Positions 8,084-18,251 of a stretch of 64,000 bases of DNA are shown here, piece by piece. The notes under the pieces were generated by a model. It was not told the DNA's origin. It ran no database searches and saw nothing but the letters and a program-made list of their open reading frames with translations. Origin of the DNA: Spirosoma pollinicola. GTDB taxonomy: Bacteria; Bacteroidota; Bacteroidia; Cytophagales; Spirosomataceae. The stretch is from assembly GCF_002831565.1 (NCBI RefSeq), contig NZ_CP025096.1, positions 1 to 64,000 on the forward strand. The letters run 5' to 3'. A program made the translations under genes and the position numbers. Positions within the stretch are counted from its first letter, which is position 1, and every line of letters begins with the position of its first letter.

Positions 8084-8989
8084 GCCTTAATCAAGAAGTT
8101 GATAATGATTAATTTATCATATTTAAGTGCAAAAATAACCATGAATTTAGCGAATATAGACTCAGACAAACTGATAGAATAGCTATCTCAGCCAGTAAAT
8201 GCCAAGTCTCTATTTGCAAGTTACAGGTAAAGAACAAAATTTCTTTTATTCTGATTGAAACCACTCGAACAGACAAAAATTTAAAACTTGCCCTATTTGC
8301 CTTATAGTTTACAACGACTAGTCAATTTGTTATAAACAGATCAATCAAATCCGGGATTTCTTCTGTTCCTGTTTAGTTAACAGAAAGATTCTTATTTGAT
8401 TGTGCCAATCTATAGGTTTACACCCCTGTTAGTGCCCATTAGAATTAAATTTCAGCCCTAAAAACGATAGTTCAAGCAATACTCAAGAATCTGTTTAGTA
8501 ACTTAATTTGCAATTAAAAATACTAATTAATCACATAATATCAACTTATACATCTTTAACGTGTAATAAGTAGCTTCTGATATAATTGGAGATAAAACCA
8601 CTACTCTAAATCAAGTACATTTTAGTATACAACTACAATTATAGCATAATTTTATTAACATTATCATTACTTTTACTTATTCATAGAAACATTTCTTACT
8701 TCATTGACAAAATACACCTGCTACATTGTCAAACCCGACCGATATAGCTGTTGTTGTGCACATTATTTTCTACCCGCTACTAAATAATTACGCCCTATTA
8801 ACCCAGTAAATTAATAGATATAATGAATGTCACGTTCTCCAGAAATTCCACAAGAAATGAAGGCGGAGTGTATAATTTAAGTTAGAGGTGAAAGCAGCGA
8901 TTAAACTACCAATGGAAAAAAGTGAATCATTATACAAACCGATCGTTCATTTCACTCGTTGTTGATATAATGCTGCTTTAAAATTATAC
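8084..8989. other. AT-rich region without recognised genes
   Basis: About 900 bp rich in A and T, with frequent stops in all frames. I see no tRNA, no long inverted repeat and no protein-like frame. It may hold the promoter of the small gene ending at 8083. Confidence 0.6.
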
Positions 8990-9934
8990 CTACTCTTTTG
9001 GCAAAATAAAGGGATGGAATCGAACCCCTTTTAGGCGATTGTACTCTAGTGAAGGAGCTGGAATTTTGAAGAATTGCGCTGTGCCAATGAAGCGCTGTAA
9101 AGAGGGAGAAAATTCATTGATACGCGACAAATCTGCATCTGGTGAAATAAAGAATTGACGGTGGCGATCAAATGTAATAGCCTTGCCTTCGCTATCAAAA
9201 ACGGGTGGGTTTTCATGTCCACCAATCATACCGCTACCACTATAACCCACATCCAAATTCAGCCAGCGCGGAAACGAGGCCCCAACAGGCAATGCCGAAG
9301 CCAAATTAACTGATAGCCAGTATTGTTGACCGTTATAGTCTTTCAACATTTGTACCCCGGTAGTTTTGCCTAATACATTAGGGCGATATGGTGGGAATAT
9401 CGTTTTTCGAAATCCGTATTTCAAGCTTACCACCTGCTGCCCGGAACCATATTGCTGCCCGGCAAACAGTGCTGTGCCTGCTACGTTTGCCAGCATGTCA
9501 CCTTTGGAAAAACCCCAGCCCTCGGAATGCCCGTCGAATACTTCAAGGGTCGTTTGAAACAGTAAAGCCAGCAACCCACCGGTTAGAATACTGGCTTTCT
9601 CATTGACGCCACTCCAGCGCATTAATTCATAACCTCCCCGACTCATACTGTAGGCAGTTGCCGCATGGCCAACTTTATCCATCTGAAGCCACTCCCGATT
9701 ATCATTGAAGGAGTGAAAGGGTACTTTTTTCTTATACCACTGTTTTCGAAGCATCAGTAGCGTAATGGTGTAGAAAGCAGCAGTACCCACTAAAACTCCA
9801 ATGAAACGCCCCTGATTGATACCCGAGGGATCAGGCGTTGGGACGGCTACCGGCAAAGGTTGTGCCCGAACGGACTGACCAAGCAGCAGACTATACAAAA
9901 AAAGCAGCACCACGGCCCGGATTCGGTATTTCAT
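8990..9934 (-). CDS. DUF2279 family exported protein
   Basis: 314 residues with an N-terminal signal peptide (VVLLFLYSLLLGQSVRAQP, cleavage near residue 25). The core contains FNDNREWLQMDKVGHAATAY, the hallmark of DUF2279 (YfiM-like) proteins, then several hydrophobic segments (ASILTGGLLALLFQTTLEVFDG, GDMLANVAGTALFAGQQ), and a C-terminal half rich in Y, S and F. Predicted envelope location; biochemical role unknown. It stands alone, convergent with nothing close, and is divergent from mqo. Confidence 0.8.
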   Translation of the reverse strand: MKYRIRAVVLLFLYSLLLGQSVRAQPLPVAVPTPDPSGINQGRFIGVLVGTAAFYTITLLMLRKQWYKKKVPFHSFNDNREWLQMDKVGHAATAYSMSRGGYELMRWSGVNEKASILTGGLLALLFQTTLEVFDGHSEGWGFSKGDMLANVAGTALFAGQQYGSGQQVVSLKYGFRKTIFPPYRPNVLGKTTGVQMLKDYNGQQYWLSVNLASALPVGASFPRWLNLDVGYSGSGMIGGHENPPVFDSEGKAITFDRHRQFFISPDADLSRINEFSPSLQRFIGTAQFFKIPAPSLEYNRLKGVRFHPFILPKE

Positions 9935-10193
9935 AGGCTAAAATTACAAAGCGTTGGTCCAACTTTCCTGTTACATAGTTCATACTTGTAATTTACAGAC
10001 CTAAAAACTAGTTTCAGGTCTGTAAATAAGCGTATAAAAGGGCATTCGCCTAAAATGCATGGAATGCCCAGTCGATAACAAAAAAGATAAAACGGTTGGA
10101 AATTCTTCATTCTGGAACATCCAGGCACCCAATTTTGTAATTATATCTGGAATATATACCTGATAGGAATACTTACATAGTTGCAATTGAATC

Positions 10194-11726
10194 ATGCCGA
10201 AAAACAATAAACCAGTAAAAAAGGGCCCCGATGTGGTGCTAATTGGGGCTGGTATCATGAGTGCCACCCTGGGCGTGTTGCTGAAAGAACTGCAACCCGA
10301 CATAACCATTGATATTTACGAACGCCTGGACAGTGCAGCCGCCGAAAGTTCGGATGCATGGAATAATGCAGGGACTGGTCACTCAGCTTTTTGTGAGCTT
10401 AATTATACACCAGAAAAAGAAGACGGCACTATTGACCCCTCCAAGGCTATCAAGATTGCTGAGTCGTTTGAGCAGTCAAAACAATTCTGGTCTTTTCTTA
10501 TTCAGCAGGGGTTCCTGCATGATGCGCCTAATTTTATTCGGTCCATTCCGCATATGAGTTTTGTATGGGGAGAGGATAACGTTTCGTATCTCCGCAAACG
10601 CTTCGATGCGCTTCAGCGAAATTACCTTTTCCACGGCATGCAGTATTCACAAGAGCCAGCTCAATTGGCTAATTGGATGCCGCTGGTTATGCAGGACCGC
10701 GACCCATCGCAACCGGTAGCTGCCACACGTATGGAAATTGGCACCGATGTAAACTTTGGGACGCTGACCCGTGCCATGTTTCGTCGTTTGTATGACATGC
10801 CCGGTGTCCATATACATTTCGCCCATGATGTACGTGACCTTTGGCGTTCAAAATCGCTGGGTGGCTGGAAAATCCGGGTTGAAAACGTGACAACAAATCA
10901 GGTTCGCGATGTGCAGACCCAGTTCATTTTTATTGGTGCCGGGGGCGGCTCTCTGCGGCTGCTCGAAAAATCAGATATACCTGAAAGCAGAGGATTTGGT
11001 GGCTTTCCAGTAAGCGGACAATGGCTCAAATGCGTCAATCAGGACGTTATTGAGCTGCATCAGGCAAAAGTATATGGTAAGGCATCGGTGGGGGCTCCAC
11101 CAATGTCGGTGCCCCATTTGGATACCCGCATGATTGATGGCAAACGCGAATTACTATTTGGCCCCTATGCCGGTTTTTCGACTAAATTCTTAAAAAGTGG
11201 CTCATACATGGATCTTCCAAAATCCATTCAGTTGAGCAACATGGCCCCTATGTTGATGGCGGGTCTTCACAACGTTTCTCTAACGAAGTACCTCATTCAG
11301 CAAGTGTTACAATCGCCCGAAGACCGTTTAAATGCCCTGAGAGAGTATTACCCCGACGCCAGAATGGACGATTGGGAGTTAGAAATTGCTGGTCAGCGAG
11401 TACAGGTTATCAAAAAAGACGAAGAGGAAGGCGGAGTTCTTGAATTTGGTACCGAAGTGGTAAGTGCGGCCGATGGCAGCATTGCGGCTTTGTTGGGCGC
11501 GTCGCCGGGTGCATCGACCGCCGTATCGATTATGCTTGACTTATTAAAACGCTGTTTTCCAGAACAATTAAAAACAGAAGCCTGGCAACAGAAGCTGAAG
11601 GAGATGATTCCGAGCTACGGACAGATTTTGGCTGATAACCCAACGCTGGGTCAACAGCTTCGCCAACATACAAGTGATATTTTGGGCTTGGGTACGTTTG
11701 TTTATACACCCAGCGAACAAGTGTAA
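10194..11726 (+). CDS. mqo: Malate:quinone oxidoreductase
   Basis: 510 residues. FAD-dependent membrane-peripheral enzyme that oxidises malate to oxaloacetate and passes electrons to quinone, bypassing NAD malate dehydrogenase. Visible features are the dinucleotide-binding VVLIGAGIMSATLGVLL at residues 14-30, the Mqo signature SSDAWNNAGTGHSAFCELNYT, and near the C-terminus FGTEVVSAADGSIAALLGASPGAS-type sequence. No signal peptide, as expected. The intergenic region on its left (260 bp) separates it from the divergent DUF2279 gene. A weak terminator hairpin follows. Confidence 0.96.
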   Translation: MPKNNKPVKKGPDVVLIGAGIMSATLGVLLKELQPDITIDIYERLDSAAAESSDAWNNAGTGHSAFCELNYTPEKEDGTIDPSKAIKIAESFEQSKQFWSFLIQQGFLHDAPNFIRSIPHMSFVWGEDNVSYLRKRFDALQRNYLFHGMQYSQEPAQLANWMPLVMQDRDPSQPVAATRMEIGTDVNFGTLTRAMFRRLYDMPGVHIHFAHDVRDLWRSKSLGGWKIRVENVTTNQVRDVQTQFIFIGAGGGSLRLLEKSDIPESRGFGGFPVSGQWLKCVNQDVIELHQAKVYGKASVGAPPMSVPHLDTRMIDGKRELLFGPYAGFSTKFLKSGSYMDLPKSIQLSNMAPMLMAGLHNVSLTKYLIQQVLQSPEDRLNALREYYPDARMDDWELEIAGQRVQVIKKDEEEGGVLEFGTEVVSAADGSIAALLGASPGASTAVSIMLDLLKRCFPEQLKTEAWQQKLKEMIPSYGQILADNPTLGQQLRQHTSDILGLGTFVYTPSEQV

Positions 11727-11747
11727 TCCTGTTGGTACTCTTAATAA

Positions 11748-11783
11748 CGGCTCGTGCTACATACCAGATTGTGGCACGGGCCG
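11748..11783 (+). terminator. Candidate terminator hairpin of mqo
   Basis: A 10-bp GC-rich stem with one G-U pair (11748-11757 with 11774-11783) and a short TTTC tail. Weak T-tract, so only moderately likely to terminate. Confidence 0.45.
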
Positions 11784-12005
11784 CTTTCGTATTAGCAGCT
11801 ATCTTTTTTATTTTACCAAAATTGTGCCTTTTTCTGAAAGTTGACGTCTAGTTAGTATGATCTACTTCCAGAAACTAATCGACATCATACTTGTCGCTCT
11901 TTTACTGATCGGCCATGAGCTAAGCCGGGAGATAAACTAATATAAAGGTATTCGGTGTCACCACGTAGAATTTCTTTGTTTATTATTGGCATGTCAAAAA
12001 ATGAA

Positions 12006-12908
12006 TCAAGCATCAAATTCGAAAGCTGACATTCCAGTAAAACCGCAATCAGGCCACACAAACAAGGATCCGGCTAATGGCTGTTCTTCTATCTCTTTCT
12101 CGCTCAGGCCAACCCGTGCTGTTGTAATATACAAATCACCTAATGTTGGCCCACCAAACGTACAGGACGTCACTTTTGCTACTGGTAATGGTAAACGAAG
12201 GAGAATTTCTCCGGTATTTGGATTCCAGCGGGTTATCTGCCAACCATCCCAGTGAGCAATCCAAAGCATTCCTTCATTATCAATGGTCATCCCATCTGGA
12301 TAGCCTTCCTGCTCAGGAATGTCAAGTACCGTCCGCACCGGTCCTAACTGACCCGTCTTGTTATTAAAAAGAAACGACTTTACGGTAAAGGTGGGGGTAT
12401 CAATATAATATAGTTGCGAATGGCCAAGGCTCCATGCCATTCCGTTAGAAATAGTGACTTTGCCAATTTTCCGGGTAACCGACAGGTCTGGATTAAGTGT
12501 GTATACGCTTCCTGCTTCGGGTTCTTCTATCAGTGACATCGTACCTGCCCAGAACCGGCCAGCCGGATCACACTTTCCTTCGTTGAACCGATTGCCAGGC
12601 CGTGAAGCCTCCGGGTTAGCAATCATTGACACCGCCCCTGTTTGGCGATCAATAAAACAAAACCCATCTTTTATGGCTGCCACAAAACGACTATCCCGCT
12701 GGCAAAGCGCAAATGAGCCAATGGGTTGATAGACCTGAACTGTGGAGTGCGTTGTCTGCGTTGGTTCAACTTGATGAATTTCGCCATTCAAAATATCAAT
12801 CCAGCAAATCAGACCCTGCCGGGCATCCCAAACAGGCCCTTCACCTAATAGGCAGCGATGATCAAGTACGACTCGAATTGCTGGGGTATCAGTTTTTGAT
12901 GGAAACAT
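12006..12908 (-). CDS. SMP-30/gluconolactonase/LRE family protein
   Basis: 300 residues from the ATG at 12908; an upstream ATG at 12950 would add 14 residues with no family counterpart. A six-bladed beta-propeller family that hydrolyses sugar lactones. Metal ligands are visible: E in CLLGEGPVWD, N in NRFNEGKCDPAGRFWAGTM, N in KVTISNGMAWS and D in GYPDGMTID. No signal peptide, so cytosolic. No sugar gene is adjacent: the left neighbour is mqo, convergent at 280 bp, and the right flank holds a decayed AraC regulator. Substrate not predictable. Confidence 0.88.
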   Translation of the reverse strand: MFPSKTDTPAIRVVLDHRCLLGEGPVWDARQGLICWIDILNGEIHQVEPTQTTHSTVQVYQPIGSFALCQRDSRFVAAIKDGFCFIDRQTGAVSMIANPEASRPGNRFNEGKCDPAGRFWAGTMSLIEEPEAGSVYTLNPDLSVTRKIGKVTISNGMAWSLGHSQLYYIDTPTFTVKSFLFNNKTGQLGPVRTVLDIPEQEGYPDGMTIDNEGMLWIAHWDGWQITRWNPNTGEILLRLPLPVAKVTSCTFGGPTLGDLYITTARVGLSEKEIEEQPLAGSLFVWPDCGFTGMSAFEFDA

Positions 12909-12950
12909 AGACGTTATAAAAAATTGTTGAGTTATCAGGGTGCATCCCAC

Positions 12951-14342
12951 AACTTCAAGAGAGTCATTCGCCGATTATCCGGTCCGACAGGTGGGCATGT
13001 AGAGTTCGTAAATATACGAATGAACAAAATATTTGTCGGGGTTAAGTAAGTCTATTACTGTCGGGAAGCCAGCTAATGATCGAATCAATACAGGATATAT
13101 TTTATCCCTTCGGATCAATAGACTTTCTTGTACAACGCCCCAGAAAACAAAAAGCGTTAGCATGCCGACGTTGAACGGCGTATTTGCCAACTTTCCACGA
13201 GCCTTATGAAAAGTAATAGCGCTCATGGTGAGCGCATCGCAACGCAGCAGTACCGTTAGGCTTCCCCATTTCCTTACGCATTTCAAAAGACCAAAATGAA
13301 CTGATCCTCTATTACTTTGGGCATTTTGTACGTTTGTGATATTGCCGATCTACGCATTCGTGTCATAACAAACCCTGGTACTAATGGACAAAGCTCTCTT
13401 GCTTTGCAAGTGGAATTATATCATTGCCTGAAGTTGACGAAGTATATATGAATCGTAATTGTACATGCATTTAATGTTTGCGTGGAGCAATTTAATTACT
13501 TGACCGGGCGGAATTTGTCCACCTTCAAACGAGAGTTTGAAATAACATTTCATGAAACGTCAAGTCACTGGTTGGTACAAAAACAGCTTCAGTAAGCTTA
13601 TTTTCTGGTTAAGTAAATGTCAATGAAACTCGCTGATATTCATCTGGCCATCGGTTTCGAAGACTTGTTACATTTTTCGTTGGTCTTTAAAAAACTCTTC
13701 GGTCGGGCACTAACGCATTTAACTTAGCAGAACCAATTGATAAACGGCTAACAGCTCATTGAAACACGACTTTTTCGTTTGGCTGGTCATTAGCCTATTT
13801 ATTATTACTTTATTCCTATATATAGAACTACAATAAAATTGCCTCAACAACATCATCAGTTACTTGTATATACATAATCTATTTAACCTATTACTAATGA
13901 AATATAAATCATAAAGAATAAAAAATTCATTAAACAAGTATTTACAAATAGATTACTTTTGTTAACTACAGAATATTAATGACATTTTATCTGGTTTTTA
14001 GTTATTCTCTTCAATACGAGCAGTTTAAAATTAAATCATTGTAGTGTCGTTAGTTACTAAGCTTCACCAATCAGCTAGTAGAAGGGGTTAGGTGAATTTG
14101 CCTTTAATTTATTATTCGTTCATATGTTTATTATTACTTTTAATGAGTTTGCTTTTCTCTACTCAATATTCAACAGTGACTATCATCGACAGGTAGAGCA
14201 ATTATATTTTAACAAACATGATCAGCTATCAAAATTGAACTACCCTGATTTTTACTCTTCCGAAAGAGCGAGTAATCTCTAAAGAAAATACAAAGTCAAT
14301 TTCTCTAAACTGTGTTTAGACCTTACTCAACCTCTTTTAACA
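12951..14342. other. Gene-poor region with a regulator remnant
   Basis: About 1.4 kb with no intact gene. It contains the AraC-type pseudogene at 13452-13727 and a minus-strand frame of 103 codons (13286-12975) with no recognised domain. The last 600 bp are strongly AT-rich and probably include the promoter of the first beta-helix gene. Confidence 0.6.
13452..13727 (+). pseudogene. Decayed AraC-family regulator (C-terminal HTH remnant)
   Basis: In one frame, codons from 13470 to the TAG at 13725-13727 read VEQFNYLTGRNLSTFKREF, then SSHWLVQKQLQ, a TAA, AYFLVK, a second TAA, and KLADIHLAIGFEDLLHFS with VFKKLFG. This is the two-helix-turn-helix region of AraC regulators (normally LSGRSLSTFKREF ... 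LxVGFEDLSHFSxxFKKxFG) interrupted by two in-frame stops. No N-terminal domain is readable upstream. The frame kept its order and length, so decay is recent or limited to point mutations in this part. Confidence 0.75.
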
Positions 14343-17300
14343 TTGATTAATAAATATTTACTTTTCTCAACGGGTAGCCCATGCTATTCAATTCTCGCTC
14401 CTTCTGCACCTGTACTACTGAGCGAAATTCGTCCCTCAAACTTCATAAACCAAGGTGCTTTAGTAAGACGATTAGTCGGCGATAAAAAACAACTGACTTT
14501 TTACGGTCTATGGCTTCTTCTTATCTCAATTTCGTTGAATAGTCTGGGGCAAACAACCTACTATGTGGCTAGCACAGGTAAGGATACCAATAATGGTACG
14601 TCCATGACCGCTCCTTTTCAAACGTTAGTAAAAGTTAACAGCTTATCACTAAGACCGGGCGATGTAGTGCTTTTCCGACGGGGGGATACATTTCAGGGCA
14701 CGCTTACCATTCGAAAGTCCGGCTCAGCTAATTTGCCCATTACGTTTGATGCCTATGGCAACGGGCCAAAACCTATTCTTTCCGGCTCGGTACCGGTTAG
14801 TAACTGGTCGGCAGTTGGGGGGAATGTATGGCAGGCATCCTGTTCATCCTGTGGTAGTGCCGTTACGGGTTTGTACCGGGATGGTGTTGGTTTACCACTT
14901 GGCCGATATCCAAATGCTGATGCCCCGAACAAAGGCAATTTAACGATACGTGCTCATACAGAGAGGTACCAGATTTTTAGTCTGGAACACTTGCCCACCA
15001 CCATTGACTGGCAGGGTGCTGAGGTTGTTATGCGCCCCACAGCCTGGATTATTGACCGCGCCGTTGTCGATCATCAGTATGGCGACGCGCTTAATCTGTT
15101 TAACTACTCAACGTATACACCAAAGGATAATTCAGAGTATTTCTTCCAGAATCATCCGGCAACACTGGATAGACAGGGAGAATGGTGTTATACATCAGCG
15201 AACAAGAGCCTACAGGTTTATGACACCACCGGCTGCATTAATGATCGAGTAATAACGGCTACTGTTTCCGCCAGAGCTGTCGACATTGCCAATAGTTCAT
15301 ATTTGAGTTTAAGGAATTTGCAAATCACACAAACTCTTAACACCAACGTATTTACTCAAAACGTATCGAATCTAACACTAATCAACCTCGACATTACCAA
15401 TGCAGGTGAAGATGGACTGGCTATAACCGGATCGGGAACGAATCTATTACTTGAAAATAATACAGTAACTAATGTTAACAATAATGGCATAAGTATAGAC
15501 ACCTACCAGACCGTTACGCTGAAGGGCAACACAATTCGGGCTATTGGTGCCGTTACAGGGCGCGGAAAAAGTGGTGATGGCATGTATAATGGTGTAGCCT
15601 CAAAAGCAAACAAGGCGGTTTCAATAGAGAATAACACCATTGACAGTGTCGGCTATAACGGTATCACCTTTGGCAATAATACAACGATTCGTCAGAATGT
15701 AATTTCCAACTATTGCATAAGTAAAGTTGACGGCGGAGGGATCTACGCATGGAATGGCAATAAGACATCGATGACCAATATTAATATTTTATCGAATATC
15801 ATATTCGCCAGTCCTAATGTGCGAGGAAAATACGCGTACCAGGATTACTCGATCGGTATATTTCTAGATGATTGTGTCGAAAATGTAGCCATAAGAAATA
15901 ACACAATATTTGGGAATACCCAATGGGGTGTATTTCTTCATGGAAATCCGAACATTGTATTTACGGATAATACCTTGTTCGACAACTTCGCCAGTCAACT
16001 GGTCGTCTATCACAACGGAGGAGTCTGCCCGATTCGAAATGATATAATTACTCGGAATATCATTGTCAGTAAGTTACCTTCTCAATTAGTTGCTCAGTAC
16101 GAATCAAACGCGAATGATTTGTTTCAGTATGGTCTGATTGATTCAAATTATTATGCTCGTCCTTTTGATGAAACCGCTACTATATTAGGTATAATGAACT
16201 CAACTCAGGGTGGGCGTTATGAACTCAACGACTGGAAGAATTTTTCTGGTGGTCTTGATCTCCACTCAAAAGGAAGCCCCATTACTTACAAACCATACAA
16301 AAACGAAGGCGCCGGCGGCACAAGCCGTGTCAACAGTACGTTTGATACGAATAACGACAACTGGTTTTTGATTTACAGTCGCTACAATAACGGGGAGGTT
16401 GTACGAGACAACTCAAATAAACTCGATGGTGGCAGTCTGCGGGTAGGGTTTTCTACCCCCTCCGGACAGAGCGATTCATATGCTCAGGCAGTTAAGCCTG
16501 TAGCACTTACGAAGGGCAAAACGTATGTCCTTCGATTCGACGCGATAGCCACCGTGAATGTAAATCTACTGGTTTATCTCCGCCAATACGGGGCTCCCTT
16601 TAAGGAGTATGACAGACGTTATTCAGTACCTCTTGGGACAACACGTAAAAGCTTTGAATTTCCCTTTACACCTTCTGATAGTGACACCAACGCTGTCATA
16701 CTAGTACAGATTGACGGTGAAGGGCCAACTTTCTGGCTGGATAATATCCGCTTGCAGGAAGATGTTCCAATCCAAAATAATCCGGATGATTTTATTAAGC
16801 TTTATTATAATCCAACCCTAAAAGATAGTACAATCAAGTTGACGGGCCTTTATCGGGATGTGAAGAATCAAGCATATTCTGGTTCTGTTCTTCTAAAACC
16901 CTTTACGTCCATTATCTTATTAAAAGACACAATACCAGTATCAGTTGCCGACTTAAGCCTCTCGTTAGAAACTGACAAACGGGTATTGCGTGTTAATGAA
17001 ACAACCCGGCTCAGCCTTCGTGTTACTAATCAGGGCACGACACCGGCAACTCTATCCCGATGGACATATCGGCTGCCAACTAATCTCCAGCTTATCTGCC
17101 CTGACGGGCAGCCATACAGTGATAATGTATTGACAGGAACAGTGTCCTCTTTAGAACCAATGTGCGACACAACGTTTACGTTTCTGGTTAAACCAACTGC
17201 AAATGGCCTTTTCCGGACAGCAGCGCAAATAACGACCGCAACATCACCTGACCCCGACAGTACCCCTAACTCAGGTACGGCCGACGGTGAAGACGATGCA

Positions 17301-17798
17301 GCCGTGGTAGAATTCCGCGTTGGTGGGCTTACAACAAATGTATATGAGTCACCTAATCCTAACCAACGCCCACTATCTCCAATTGCCACCAGTCAGCCAG
17401 CACCAAATGTCACCACAGCTGACCTCAGTTTGCGTATGCAAGTGAGCAAGCGTGCTCCTACTGTTGGTCAAATAATTACATTGACCCTGTTTGTAAATAA
17501 TGCCGGTGGTGGTAATGCCCAGTCCGTTCAATTGGAAAACGAACTTCCCAGTGGCTTGGAATTATATGGCTCAACAAACTGGACGGTAAACGGACGTTCC
17601 ATGAGCATTACTTTACCTTCTGTTTCAGCTAATACCACAATAAATACATCCTTTCAGGTCCGTGTAAATACACCGGGCGTTTGGATTAATAAAGCTCAAA
17701 TTAGTTCATCATCAATTACTGATCCCGACTCTACACCAGGGAATGGATTCGCCAATGGGGAGGATGATCAGGCTCAAACGGATATAAGATGCCTTTAG
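14343..17798 (+). CDS. Secreted right-handed beta-helix protein with DUF11-type repeats
   Basis: 1151 residues from a TTG start at 14343; no in-frame ATG precedes the signal sequence (LTFYGLWLLLISISLNSLGQ, about 53-72). Residues 73-130 are the YYVASTGKDTNNGTS and PGDVVLFRRGD segment typical of DUF1565-type beta-helix proteins. A beta-helix with many N-rich turns (LLLENNTVTNVNNNGISI) spans about 310-600. A carbohydrate-binding-like jelly roll follows (about 660-810, WFLIYSRYNNG ... FWLDNIRLQ). Two CARDB/DUF11-like domains end the protein, each closing with DPDSTPxxGxAxGEDD. No T9SS sorting domain is visible. Probably a surface or secreted polysaccharide-active protein; enzyme class unknown. 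It is a paralogue of the next gene. Confidence 0.8.
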   Translation: MINKYLLFSTGSPCYSILAPSAPVLLSEIRPSNFINQGALVRRLVGDKKQLTFYGLWLLLISISLNSLGQTTYYVASTGKDTNNGTSMTAPFQTLVKVNSLSLRPGDVVLFRRGDTFQGTLTIRKSGSANLPITFDAYGNGPKPILSGSVPVSNWSAVGGNVWQASCSSCGSAVTGLYRDGVGLPLGRYPNADAPNKGNLTIRAHTERYQIFSLEHLPTTIDWQGAEVVMRPTAWIIDRAVVDHQYGDALNLFNYSTYTPKDNSEYFFQNHPATLDRQGEWCYTSANKSLQVYDTTGCINDRVITATVSARAVDIANSSYLSLRNLQITQTLNTNVFTQNVSNLTLINLDITNAGEDGLAITGSGTNLLLENNTVTNVNNNGISIDTYQTVTLKGNTIRAIGAVTGRGKSGDGMYNGVASKANKAVSIENNTIDSVGYNGITFGNNTTIRQNVISNYCISKVDGGGIYAWNGNKTSMTNINILSNIIFASPNVRGKYAYQDYSIGIFLDDCVENVAIRNNTIFGNTQWGVFLHGNPNIVFTDNTLFDNFASQLVVYHNGGVCPIRNDIITRNIIVSKLPSQLVAQYESNANDLFQYGLIDSNYYARPFDETATILGIMNSTQGGRYELNDWKNFSGGLDLHSKGSPITYKPYKNEGAGGTSRVNSTFDTNNDNWFLIYSRYNNGEVVRDNSNKLDGGSLRVGFSTPSGQSDSYAQAVKPVALTKGKTYVLRFDAIATVNVNLLVYLRQYGAPFKEYDRRYSVPLGTTRKSFEFPFTPSDSDTNAVILVQIDGEGPTFWLDNIRLQEDVPIQNNPDDFIKLYYNPTLKDSTIKLTGLYRDVKNQAYSGSVLLKPFTSIILLKDTIPVSVADLSLSLETDKRVLRVNETTRLSLRVTNQGTTPATLSRWTYRLPTNLQLICPDGQPYSDNVLTGTVSSLEPMCDTTFTFLVKPTANGLFRTAAQITTATSPDPDSTPNSGTADGEDDAAVVEFRVGGLTTNVYESPNPNQRPLSPIATSQPAPNVTTADLSLRMQVSKRAPTVGQIITLTLFVNNAGGGNAQSVQLENELPSGLELYGSTNWTVNGRSMSITLPSVSANTTINTSFQVRVNTPGVWINKAQISSSSITDPDSTPGNGFANGEDDQAQTDIRCL

Positions 17799-17880
17799 AA
17801 TAAGAAGCGACTTTAATCTGGCAAGTCGATTCGATCCAATTCTAGCCAGCAAAAACCAGACTTTTCTACTATTATTCAGC

Positions 17881-17922
17881 AGCCCATGCCCCATCTGAAC
17901 AGATGGGGCATGGGCTTTTTTC
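17881..17922 (+). terminator. Intrinsic terminator of the first beta-helix gene
   Basis: A perfect 16-bp stem (17881-17896 with 17901-17916, loop GAAC) followed by six T residues. Confidence 0.93.
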
Positions 17923-18251
17923 ATTAAGCTGGTTAAGGCAATCTAATGCCATTTATAACCAGTTGGCCTAAAGCTATTCAGTAATGACCTGCACGACATA
18001 AGTGTTCACTGTCAATAGATACATATGTATTAATTATTTAGTATATATGATTAACTAAACGGTCAAAAACAATTTATTATATAACTTATTACCCCGTATT
18101 GATTACTATTAAATAAATCATAAATACTTTTTTCTAGTAAAATAGAATAATCATTGCACTTTAAAATACGATTTAGTATGTTTATTGTGATATTTGAAAA
18201 CTTTTTATAAACATATATCATAATTCATTAACTAGGTACTTTATACTTACT

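Noticed and set aside
12975-13286. Minus-strand open frame of 103 codons
   Set aside because: No recognised motif, no good start context, and next to decayed sequence. Could be a remnant but I cannot support it as a gene.
17712-17924. Minus-strand open frame of 70 codons
   Set aside because: Overlaps the beta-helix gene end and its terminator.
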